This document shows, piece after piece, positions 47,185-57,165 of a stretch of 60,000 bases of DNA (positions are counted from its first letter, which is position 1; every line of letters starts with the position of its first letter). The translations under genes and the position numbers were made by a program. The notes beneath the pieces are model-generated. The model worked only from the letters and a program-made list of their open reading frames with translations, was not told the DNA's origin and did no database searches. This DNA comes from Polytrichum commune. Its lineage: Eukaryota > Streptophyta > Polytrichopsida > Polytrichales > Polytrichaceae. The stretch lies in contig OX485804.1 in assembly GCA_950295325.1 (NCBI GenBank), forward strand, positions 11,224,001 to 11,284,000, in the 5' to 3' direction.

Positions 47185-48552
47185 AATAAGTTGAATGCAA
47201 ATAAGACACCTTCAACAGAGTACACGGAGCTTTTAAATTACTCCACTCATTCAATGACTCCCATAATTATAAGTGGAACAACATCCCCTATTATGGTGTC
47301 CCAGGACATTCTTTACTATGATAAATTCTCTTCCTACCAAATATGAAAACTGCTCAGAAAGAAATTTGAGTAAAATCACACTCCAGTCATCGCAGAGGAC
47401 AAATCTTCGTCCAGGTAATTTGTATTATTGGATTCGGGATCTGCCAACGCTACCTGATTGTTTCTGTTCTCAAGATTGTCACAGAAGCAGAATCCTGGAG
47501 GGAAGATGGGTATAGATTTTGGCTCATGGCCACATGCCAGACGTTTTTCCCTAATTATGGCGTCCAATGACAACCCATAACAGCAATAACAGTCTGTAAC
47601 AGTACAATGCACTTCTCAGAATGGACGTAAGTTTAATGGGAACGATGTGTTGAAGTAGGAGAATGCTTACCAGGGTTTTGTCTTGTAATTGCACTGAACC
47701 ACAGCAAGCAAGCAACGATCACAGCATGTACCCTGCGTAATTTCGGAACTCCTTAACAGTTGCATGTGACCAACAATTACGCATTGTCAGACATCATATT
47801 CGTGAGCTCCTGAAGGAACTGTACAGAATTGAAAGTAATGCGAAATCAAAAAGAGAAAATACCCTAAATATTTTTGCAAGCACTGGAAGTGAAGCCTCAC
47901 AGAGGAGTAAGCCGTTCCCGAAGTTGCGCCGGCGAGAGTCCACCATTCAGTTATTGAACCAACAGCAACTCACAACGTGGTAGGGTGTCATTGGCGCACC
48001 ACTAAAATGATTGGGAAGTGGCCGGATATCTCGAAGTGATAAGGGTGAGTTCATGCAATCGTGAGAAGTTTCTGCTCTCTTTCAAGTTTTTCATTCTCTA
48101 TGCTAGGAGTAAGCCAAAATGACGCAAGGGTTTCATCCAGAAGAGTCCCTACTGAATGAATGAAATTCGTTAGTCAGAGCGTTGTGTCATGTGTCTAGAA
48201 CTTCACATCAGTCACGAAAAGGAACGCCTGCAACGAGGGCCTCCACTTCCTAGGAGCGCACGTCCCGGTCTTTTCCATGATTCTTTGTGGATTTCATCTT
48301 CTAGCATGAGCGAGCGCTTCTGGATCTGAAGCCCACAACCAGGGTTTACTGCCCAAAACCAAAGAATACGTGTTTCCTGCTGTTATGATAGCACTGAGGT
48401 GGTTTTTTATCAGTCATGTGTGTTTTCATGGGTGACATAGGTAGAATATGTATGCTGGCGTGAAAAATAATGAAATTCTTCGCAAGCAATTATCTGACTG
48501 CATTATGTCCACTATCTAAACCAACGTGGTTTTAACGTGTACCTTCTAGATA
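47185..48552. promoter_or_regulatory. Central divergent region of the CACTA element
   Basis: About 1.4 kb lie between the two divergent genes and must hold both starts. The minus-strand frame at 47,612-47,376 is not recognisable; it may be a leader exon of the transposase. No core promoter was identified. Confidence 0.4.
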
Positions 48553-51500
48553 ATGCAGACTAAAAGCACGTTCCAGCCGTGGAGCCAACGCCAGAAGAAA
48601 CCCAAGTTTGGTGGCACCAAGGACATTTTGGGAACAAGTGAGGCAAGAAATGAGAATCACAGTGACAAAGTGCGCCTTGCCGATGGGGACCTAGACTATA
48701 GTCAAGCAAAGTCGACAAGCAGAAGGCCGAAGTTGAAAGCAGTGAAGTTGTCAGCGGCTGTTGCGGAAATGGTAGCAGGTATTCCAAACACTATTGTTGG
48801 GAGGGCAGGTACGAAACATAAAGAGAAACGAGAGGTACAGGCTGCCACTTTGCTTCAGAGAAGGAAAACACTTGTTGCACAACAAATGACGTATGCGGCT
48901 ATTGGAACATCAAACCTTGGAGAGAATAGTTCCCTCCCTGTCCGACATTCCAGCGGCCAACCATCCGAGGAGCGCGAAGTTCAAGATGGAGGGAGAACCA
49001 GCGTTGGAGATCCAGGTATGGGTGTCCTTGCATTGGGATTTTTGCAGTAGATGTGAATTCAATGAAGTGAATGACCACTATTGTTATAATCAAAGTGGGA
49101 AATATTTAGGGGGTTGCAGGCAATGTTTGATGCTCTACAACGAAGGTAGAAATGCAAACATTGAACTCAGTATGTAATGTACGTCAAATACAGAACATGA
49201 ACCAATATGAAGGTATGTTGCAGTGCACAATTTTACGGCCACATTTGTAGTGGGACCATGATGTGTGAACGCTGGGTAGAATTTCTTCAAGCATGTATGC
49301 CAGGCATGTACAAGTTTTGTCGAGAAACAGATGTCATTCTCTCCGAGTTGTCATTTATAATTATAGAAATTACTACAATGGAGTTGTATGATTAACTTTT
49401 GTAATCCTAATGGAGACTAAGTATGCACTGCATAAATACAAATGTTGACAGTCATACGTCCTCGGAAGAGAGTCCTGTAAGCGACGATTTAATGGAAATG
49501 TCTCCCGTATATGTTAGAAACAATGGTCTATTTTCAGACAGAAGGCAGGATTCTCCTAGAGGAAGCATTAAAAAGCCAAATTTCTTAAAACCAATGCGAG
49601 GAGAATCAAGAGATTCGTCATCTGATGAGGCACGCAGTGATGGTCAGCGGCGGGCGTACAGTAAGTCAAAAGAAGGCTGTCGTTATAGGCGAACAACTTC
49701 AGATTCATCTGAGGATGATCAATCTCCGGAGGTGAGACGTCAAGTATTGTGAAGATGATGAATTATTGGGTTTGTGTATGTCAGTAGTCGTAGATGTCAA
49801 AAGTGAATACTAAATTACAGTGGTAGTTAAAATAGGAAATTAACATCCATAAGTATAATTCTTGAGTTATGACCAAGGTACGGTAGTTTCATATGCATGC
49901 GTACTTGTGAATGACCTCATTTCCAGGGTCCATCTGAAAAGCTACACTGTCACTAGTTCACAGCGAGAAAAATTATAATATTTGAAAAGATGCATGAGTA
50001 GCACAATAGGATGTGACATGCTTTTTAAATGAAACTATGAATATAGTAAGAGATGCATGTACACAGTGAATGGAAACAAAGGTACATAATGTTTAACTTC
50101 TAGATTTGCATGTATAACAATAAACGAATATATTGTTCTTGAACATGATGTCTACTGTGATGACAGTGGTTTTCATCAACGTTTATGCTATGATATTAGA
50201 TATCATGTTTAATATAGGTGTGTGCCATTCATTTAATGTCCAGGTTCTTACAATATCTAGAATTTGGGCGGGATTGACTACAGGGACACAAACGATATGG
50301 AGTGAAACGGCAAAGAAAGAAATAAAGTCGGATATATGTCTCTTTGGACGACTCTAGGAGTAGAAATCCAGCCCGAGATCGTCGTCACTTGCGACAACAT
50401 CGAAGAGGAAGTCGCCTTGGCCGTCATGAAAATGAAACAGAGTCCTACCGGCACATGCGAGATTATGCTCATGGCAAACGCACACCGCAACACATTACAA
50501 ACGTAGAGGATGAGCACTATGGGAGGAGGCAATATTTCAGCAGCAAGGAACGTCAAACGTTGTCGCCAACACATAAAACAATGCAAGCTAAAGCCGCGTC
50601 AGCAGAGGACACACCACATGCAGTACAAATGTTGCCTCAAGTTGAAGCAGAGACTCGACTGGGGAGAGTGCAGGTGTAAGTCGAAGCACCAATAGAGTCA
50701 ACGCTCCGACGAGATAGAAAGCATAAACAAGTGTCAAGAGAGACAGAAGTGGAGAGGAGGGAGAAGATGGGTCGCAAACCACATTTTTTTATTAGTTGAT
50801 GACAGAGGCAGGCCTTATGGTCTTGGTGCGAAGTCTTGGAGAGCAGAATTGAACAAGTTGTGTTGCGCCCTAGATCCGTCAGTCATGGATGTGAGAAATC
50901 AACCGCACAAGCTGATGGTCACATTGAAAAAAAAACTCGCATCAAAATTCGAGTACAGCGCTGACATCGATGATGATTGGCTACATGGAGAAATAGGCAG
51001 AGGAGTATCCACAAGGAGGTTCCAGTTGATGGAAATGATCCAAAATGGAGAGCAAGTTCCACCCAGATTCGATAAGGACATGTGGTATAACCTTGAAAGG
51101 ATCAGTGCCGATCCCAAGTACAAAGAGAAATCTCAGGCTATGAGGCACGCAAATTCATGCCGACGGACGTTGGGCCGCACTGGTCCCAAAGGTGAGATGG
51201 GAATTGTGGAGGACTTGCGTGAGCAACTGGGGCGGTCGCCTGACCCTGACGAAATCAAAGACGAGATGAAGTGAGATAAAGGTTACGGGGGAGCAAATAA
51301 CAGAAAATGTCGTGGATTGTCCCGAAGAGCTGAGAGCTACCCAGTTGTAGAACAAAATGCGCAGGGCATGTCAAAAATTCCACAGAGCATTCCAAGAGAC
51401 GATGGCAGTGAGGCAGAGAGCATGGGGGAGGTGGCAGTAATGCGACACGTTGTGACATTGCACTTCATGATGGGAGGTCAGGCATTCATGCTTCTAGGAC

Positions 51501-51600
51501 TGCAATAACAGATGCACTCCTTCGAGACGCTTACGTGCAAAACTTGCTGAAACGGGTGGCTGATCTAGAGGCCAGGGGGGAGCTTCGAATCAGTTATCCA
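48553..51600 (+). pseudogene. TNPA-like accessory protein of the CACTA element, decayed
   Basis: Recognisable pieces run in order. Exon 48,553 to about 49,015 starts MQTKSTFQPWSQRQKKPKFG and ends at donor GTATGG. About 49,436-49,731 is Ser/Asp/Arg-rich and ends SSEDDQSPE at donor GTGAGA. About 50,346-50,680 is an SR-like basic region. About 50,797-51,274 is the conserved Transposase_24-type domain (DDRGRPYGLGAKSWRAELNK, then DWLHGEIGRG, RFDKDMWYNLERISADPKYK, and RTGPKGEMGIVEDLREQLGR with SPDPDEI). A C-terminal coiled coil-like stretch (LLRDAYVQNLLKRVADLEA) lies near 51,512-51,570. The SR-like part and the conserved domain are in different frames, and a stop follows at 51,274. Such proteins bind the subterminal repeats of CACTA elements. 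It is unlike the gene at 23.6-26.1 kb outside the conserved block, so they come from different lineages. Confidence 0.8.
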
Positions 51601-53070
51601 CGCCACCAATAGTGCATGCCAGGGATACTCCACCTCAGTTGCTGACAGTTTCCGAGGACCCAGAAGGGAATATTGAAGAAACTGTAAGTTTCTTAATTCA
51701 CGGACGTACATCATTGTGATCCGTAGTGTATTGTGAAATTAAGTAAATCCTACATTGTATCAATGTTCATGAACGAACACAATTTCATTGCGGTATGTGC
51801 AGTGGTTAATGAGTGCTACTGTTATGGTTACAGTTTTTTGCATTGCATTGCAGCTTGAATTGCAGTCCTTGAACTTGAACTTTTGCGTTATTGTTTCAAA
51901 ATAAGGTTTCATGGGAGTTGGTTCAGGAGGTGAAAATGAGTGACGGTATTAGTACATGCACAAGGTTCTGCATGGCGGAATGAAATAGAGATGCCTAGCT
52001 GAATATTGTCTAATAGCTTCTGGAACGACTGGAGCCTGGGTGCTTACAACTACGGCTAGTGAGTCGTCCTCACAGGTGTCTAAGTAAGAAAATGACGTGT
52101 GCAATGAAATTGTCTTCCGGTTCACGTTCTAGCCATGCATTTCGTGGTCATCCTATTTCTACTTGCGGTGCCTGAGGTACTGATGTATCTTATGATTATG
52201 ATAGGAATCTGGAGCACCAAGGAAGCATGGCGAAAATGCTGGAGGAAAACGTGTGTTACGGAATCGGTTGAGTAAGTAGAAGGGTGTTGTGTGATGGGCA
52301 GAATGTGAAACTGCAACAAACGTATAATACTGTACACAGTCAAAGGCATAGAGAAGGATCCCAAATTGGGAAGATTGTATTTGGTTCATATGGAAAAATG
52401 AAGGTGAAGCAGTTACAAGTAATTATAGTTTGGGACGTACGGAATGAGGGTATTCAATTTTGTAGAATGCGGACCGGATCACACTGAACTGTTTGCACTC
52501 ATACCCCATTGGGAATGCAAGAGTGTAACACATGCATTTCAAATTTGGCACAAAGCGTTGTGTTTTGCACTGCATTTACCTGCAACCAGGGTTATTCCCG
52601 AAAACAATATACTATTTTCCAGTATGTGATACTCATGTTTTGAACATTTTAGCATTTGGAACATGATATAATCTAAATGTTTGTAAGTGAGTGCATCTGA
52701 TAACCCCAATACACATAATAATTTAATAATAGATGCTAAAAATACATTGCACGCATGTTAAAACATGTCTAAGATCACCCTAAAAATTGCCCATTATTAC
52801 GAGTAGCCTCAGTACAAGTGGCAAACAATTATTCGGCATATGAACATTTACAGAAAACTGCAACTTTTCACGCACGTAAAAAAACCAATAACTTTTCACC
52901 AAAGTAAAAGTACAAAAATTCCAGCCAAAAATTAAATTACCACGTCAATTCTTACTACTCCGAATGGTGAAAGACATGGCCTCAATCAAGAGATTTGTGT
53001 TAAGATTATTTCGAATCAAGAGTTTCTAACCAACAGGTAGCATTAACATAATTCTACTAAATCTCTGTTG
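51601..53070. other. Non-coding right part of the CACTA element
   Basis: No gene is supported. It includes the subterminal region, where CCAACAGAGATTTAG (minus strand, about 53,060-53,075) resembles CAACAGATTTGG near the left end (about 41,204). Confidence 0.5.
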
Positions 53071-53096
53071 GAACGGAACCGTTTTCTCTTGTAGTG

Positions 53097-53099
53097 ATC
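53097..53099. repeat. CACTA target-site duplication, right copy
   Basis: ATC directly after the terminal TAGTG, identical to 41,143-41,145. Confidence 0.9.
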
Positions 53100-53462
53100 G
53101 CAAGTATCAGGCTCCGAAAACTGCAAGTTTGAGCTGATCTCAACCCACGCTCTAGTGTGTGAACTAACAGGGGCAAGAATCACTTGTTGTCTGAAAGGAA
53201 GCATAGTCGATTTGACAGGTTTCTGTACATTACATCCGGCTTAAGGGGTTGCAAGCAAGCTAAGGCAGAAAGATTCCTATCCATTGAAGCCCTCCATCTT
53301 CCATGTGTGAGAGCTCAGCCAACAGTTGATTGAGCACCACGCCTCCTATACTAAAGCCCAGAAGAATTGTTCGAGGGCATTTCTGCAAGTTTTCTTATAT
53401 CTGGTTGGTACGCAATTGAAATATTGAGTCTAAGTTTTGAATATTATTTTTCCTTGTTGCAG

Positions 53463-54332
53463 GTGACAATTCCCCATTCATAGAAGGGGGAGGGGAAAGG
53501 AGGTCATTGAAGTCCGATTCGAAGGAGGTCTTCGAAGGGTTTGACAATGCCCTTCGTTTCGTGAGCCCGGTAAGTATTTCTCTCGTTTGGGCGGGGGGGG
53601 GGGGGGGGGGGGGTTTCTCAAGGATCAAAGAATTTGGAGGTAATGTAGAGCTTGCAGATACGATGCACATGCTGCCAACCTGCTGTGGCGTAAGCTACAC
53701 TAAATATTGTATTTTGTGCCATATGGTATTTTATGTCACTGTGGTAACTTTTCTAGTGACACTTTCTATGAATAAGTTTACCTGAATGCCCTGTGAACTT
53801 ATGTGTCAAAGGACAGAAGATCTTTTGGAAGTCGCATGCTAGTCAAACCGAGTGACCATAAAGGACATGCTTTCCCATCTGTGAGCCTCAGGAGCAATCC
53901 ATGGAGGTGGGAAAAATATCCTTTTTGTAGGATATAAAACTCGCAAGGTTATGAAGGGTTGAGTTTTTTGATAAATGCATGTTTTATAGTTGATTCAACG
54001 TTTGATAGTGCTACGCTACTCGAGGTAAGCGTGGGGACAATCAAACCACACAATAGTTGCTTACAATCTAAGTTCATGTTGTTGATGGTGATAACTAAGA
54101 TGACTGTAATCACGTGTAACTGGCACTTGCGGTGCTGGTGAGTTCATGCAAAATTTTGCGGGATATGCCACTAGCTGTTGGAACAAAGGTGTCATGGACA
54201 ACTGCAAGGCTTGTTGCATAGGCTTTGGATCATGGCTTGCACGTGGTCAAGGATCCTCCAATGATCAAGCTCCTCGGACATACAAAGTTTGTGGAGCTCG
54301 TCGTTTTTGGCGTTGTTGGTTGGCAGGAAGGG
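53463..54332 (+). CDS. Putative exons of an unidentified gene
   Basis: Exon 53,463-53,569 has a good acceptor (TTGTTGCAG) and donor (GTAAGT). It reads DNSPFIEGGGERRSLKSDSK and EVFEGFDNALRFVSP and ends in phase 0. A second candidate, 54,222-54,332, lies between CATAG and GTGAGA and reads ALDHGLHVVKDPPMIKLLGH, then TKFVELVVFGVVGWQEG, also phase 0; a shorter one could be 53,990-54,024. Domain and start are unknown. The gene would start just right of the CACTA insertion, or be split by it. Confidence 0.35.
53592..53612. repeat. Poly(G) tract
   Basis: About 21 Gs, with one leading C, directly after the putative donor at 53,570. It is prone to quadruplex formation and to length errors in sequencing. 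Confidence 0.9.
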
Positions 54333-54916
54333 GTGAGAACTTTGAACTTTTCCTTCACATTCAATCTTGCATCATTTCCAACGTTCCTAGCTTTTATAGT
54401 CTCCAAGGTTTACGGTCGATATCTTTTTGTCCTCCACTCGGGCAAGGCAAGTAGGAGCAAGTTTGTACATTCTTGTCATGTATAGGCTCCAAATGTTTAC
54501 CATGGGAATAATTGGCATGTGTCTAGAATGTCTAGACGAGTCCCTGAATGATTGAATGACAATCCTTGAATTACAGTACTTGAATGACAACCCTTGAATG
54601 ACATGATGATAGACTGTGTCATTGAATTTAAATTATTGTCTTCCCATATGATTTTGTTGTTATGATAGTTGTTCGCAGGACAATGTGTTTATAGGTCCAC
54701 TATGACACACAATAGAAAACCTTGTGCAACATTATTCTTGGAAGCAGAGTACGAGGCGCTTACGCTTGAGGCTTACCTGGAGTCTAGAGTGATTACCACG
54801 AGGTTGGATAATGGCAGGCATCCATTCTCTTGTATACACTATAAAGAAACACATATAGCGAAGAACATGACATCTTATCATAGGATAACCTCTGCAAGGT
54901 ATACAAGGGGCCTGGA

Positions 54917-56281
54917 GTGTTGAAGATGTACCCAACGTGGGAGAAAAGCAACCACCGAGAGCTTCACAGGATTACCAAGAAATATGGGAAGGTGTATTGG
55001 TCTAGCTTAGTGTGCAAGCCGTCTACACCGCTAAAGAGGAAGGCAACATGTGCCATTGACATTCCCCCCTTGAAACACCGCAATCTCGCTGTGAAGGCAA
55101 CACCCAAACCTCCAAAGTCACAGTCCCGCAACAAACCAAAGCGGAAGGTGAAGTATGTCCCTCAACGTGTGAAGTTTGATGAACATCAAGAAAGACGTGA
55201 CTCTGAAGAACATGGTGATAGTGATAAGTCTACATATGCGAGCTCCGAAGACCACTCTGATTCTCATTCACCAAGAGAAGCCAATGATGAGGCTACGCCC
55301 GCGGTTGCACCTCCAATTTCTAAAGAATTGGAGTACATTAGTCTGGGCACATCGTCCGATGAAGAGGCTTTCCATGTGGTCAAACATCCCAGACCTTCCA
55401 AGCGTGTCATTCAACATGACATCACACGCAACCTCACTTGTAACGAAGTTGAGGAACGGATGTGGCGGAAGGCCAAGCTTATGTTTCTTGGTGGCAACCT
55501 TGGAAACATTCCTCCCCCGCTTGCCCCTGTTGAAAACAACGAAATATATATCCTCATTATTGAGGCGTTTGTGCAATGGATGCCTAAATAACTCGTTGAA
55601 GACCCTCAATCTTGTATAGATCACTTGTATAAGATGTTAAAGGACGGGATCATGGGGGAGAAAATTGACAACGCATTTGGCCAATGGTATCTATATGAAA
55701 ATCCGGTAAGATCAACATATGTCGATTCATGTCATTTGTTTTTATCTTTTATTCTCAATGTCATATGTTATTTGAAATTTGTAGGGTCATCGCAATCCAG
55801 AAGAATACAAGGTACTCATTGAGAGAATCAAGAAGCATGTGCAATTTTTCAATAGTAACTTTGATATGCAGAGGTATGATGAGCGCATGAATTTGAAGAA
55901 TTACTTCAACTTCATAATCGCGTCCAGAGAATATAAAGCTAACTTAGTTGCCGCAAACAAAGATGTAGAGGATCTGTCAAAACGTTTGTCCAAAATAAAT
56001 TCAACAAGTTCGATGTTGTTGAAAAAATATGTAACAAATATGAGAGGTGGGTGTGGTCTCCAGTGTTTCGCATACTTAAAAAATGGCCTCTCCCTAATTT
56101 TCGCGGCTTTCCAGGGGAACACACAGAGCATGGGTGGTTAGAAATAGAGAAAATTCTATTGTCACAAGTGCATTCTGAACCACGCTCACTTGAGGCTGAA
56201 TGTCCTCATATTGTGAGAACTTTGTTGATCTTAGTTTGGATATTAGATGGTCACAATTGTCCTCTTGTCCATCATGAGTGA
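54917..56281 (+). pseudogene. Degenerate reading frames of an unknown, possibly transposon, protein
   Basis: The frame 54,917-55,591 encodes a basic, then Ser/Asp/Glu-rich protein (SQSRNKPKRKVKYVPQRVKF, later SDKSTYASSEDHSDSHS and EVEERMWRKAKLMFLGGNLG). It meets a TAA at 55,589, after which the same frame continues (LVEDPQSCIDHLYKMLKDGI) to a donor at about 55,707. It resumes after TTTGTAG near 55,784 as GHRNPEEYKVLIERIKKHVQ. Near 56,000 the sense moves to another frame (WVWSPVFRILKKWPLPNF, then GEHTEHGWLEIEKILLSQVH). A stop plus a frame change suggest a broken gene. The low-complexity acidic/basic make-up and setting suggest a transposon protein. No family recognised. Confidence 0.4.
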
Positions 56282-57165
56282 GGTTTGGCATTGAAAAACA
56301 TTCTTGACATTGCTCGAAATAACGTCCCGGCAGATTTCCGGACCAACATGCGTACAGACGTCGACATTAGGTCATCAATCACATGCGACTTTTAAAAAAA
56401 AGTTGTTGTGTGCAGATCATATCATGTAAAATGATTGATGTCATGTTGGTTTTAATGCAAATACAACTCAATTTTATTTATTGTGGGTTTGGCTTCGAGG
56501 AGCCCACGGATGACATCGCACCGGACGTGCCAAACATGCTATCAATAATGGGTGACTTTCCAGAAACGTGTCTCTTATCTCCTATGATGAAGCCACTAGG
56601 TTATATAGAATCGGTGCAAAGATAAAAAATTGAGAAGGTCTTGAAAACATCCCAATATTTTCCCAAAAACATCTGGAAGGTATATGATGTATTGGCACAT
56701 AAGACTTGTCTTGCACGCAACTCCAAAATGCTTTCCAATAATACCCCTTGAATTTTTCACGTCTTCGACGTCCTTATCATATGATGACATACTATGCACG
56801 ATGCATTCTGCGAAGCTATGCATTCTCACAGAACTACATAATGGCTCAAGTGAAGGATCTTGGTTTTGTAAGGACTCCGGCCGTGACTCTTGTTATTGAG
56901 GTTTCTAAATCCTGAATAATAGTTTCACCATCACGTAGAATTAGACAACATGATGAATATTGGTTTTGTACAAGAGAATTCTTCGATGCCCGACGATAGC
57001 GTGAATGTCAAAGAGGCGGAAGACATGGAGAACAACAGTTTAAAAGACGTCCCATCCGAATCATTTGAAGTCACGCCCCTGTGCTCCATCGTTTCTGAGG
57101 TAGTAAAAAGAAATAAGAAAAAAATACAAGAAGAACAAAAATTCATAGAATTTGATAGAGGATAA
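56282..57165 (+). other. Possible continuation of the degenerate gene
   Basis: Short frames at 56,383-56,625 (FEEPTDDIAPDVPNMLSIMG) and 56,950-57,165 (ending in a Lys/Glu-rich tail) have protein-like composition. No splice structure or family can be supported. Confidence 0.25.

Larger units (their letters stand above)
41146..53096. mobile_element. Complete 11,951-bp CACTA (En/Spm) DNA transposon
   Basis: The left end begins CACTACAAGAAATCGTAG; the right end, read inward on the minus strand, begins CACTACAAGAGAAAACGG. The ends thus share CACTACAAGA exactly and then diverge. An ATC target duplication flanks both sides. Inside are the two expected genes: a TNP2 (Transposase_21) gene on the minus strand (47,184-42,662) and a TNPA-like gene on the plus strand (48,553 to about 51,600). 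They diverge from a central region of about 1.4 kb. Both reading frames carry lesions, so the copy is probably no longer autonomous, although its ends are intact and could still be mobilised. Confidence 0.95.

Noticed and set aside
53395-53670. Minus-strand proline-rich frame
   Set aside because: The proline run is the complement of the poly(G) tract; the plus strand has the better splice-bounded exon.
54950-55000. HRELHRITKKYGKVYW resembling a cytochrome P450 N-terminal segment
   Set aside because: The similarity is short and the rest of the frame is a low-complexity charged protein with no P450 motifs.
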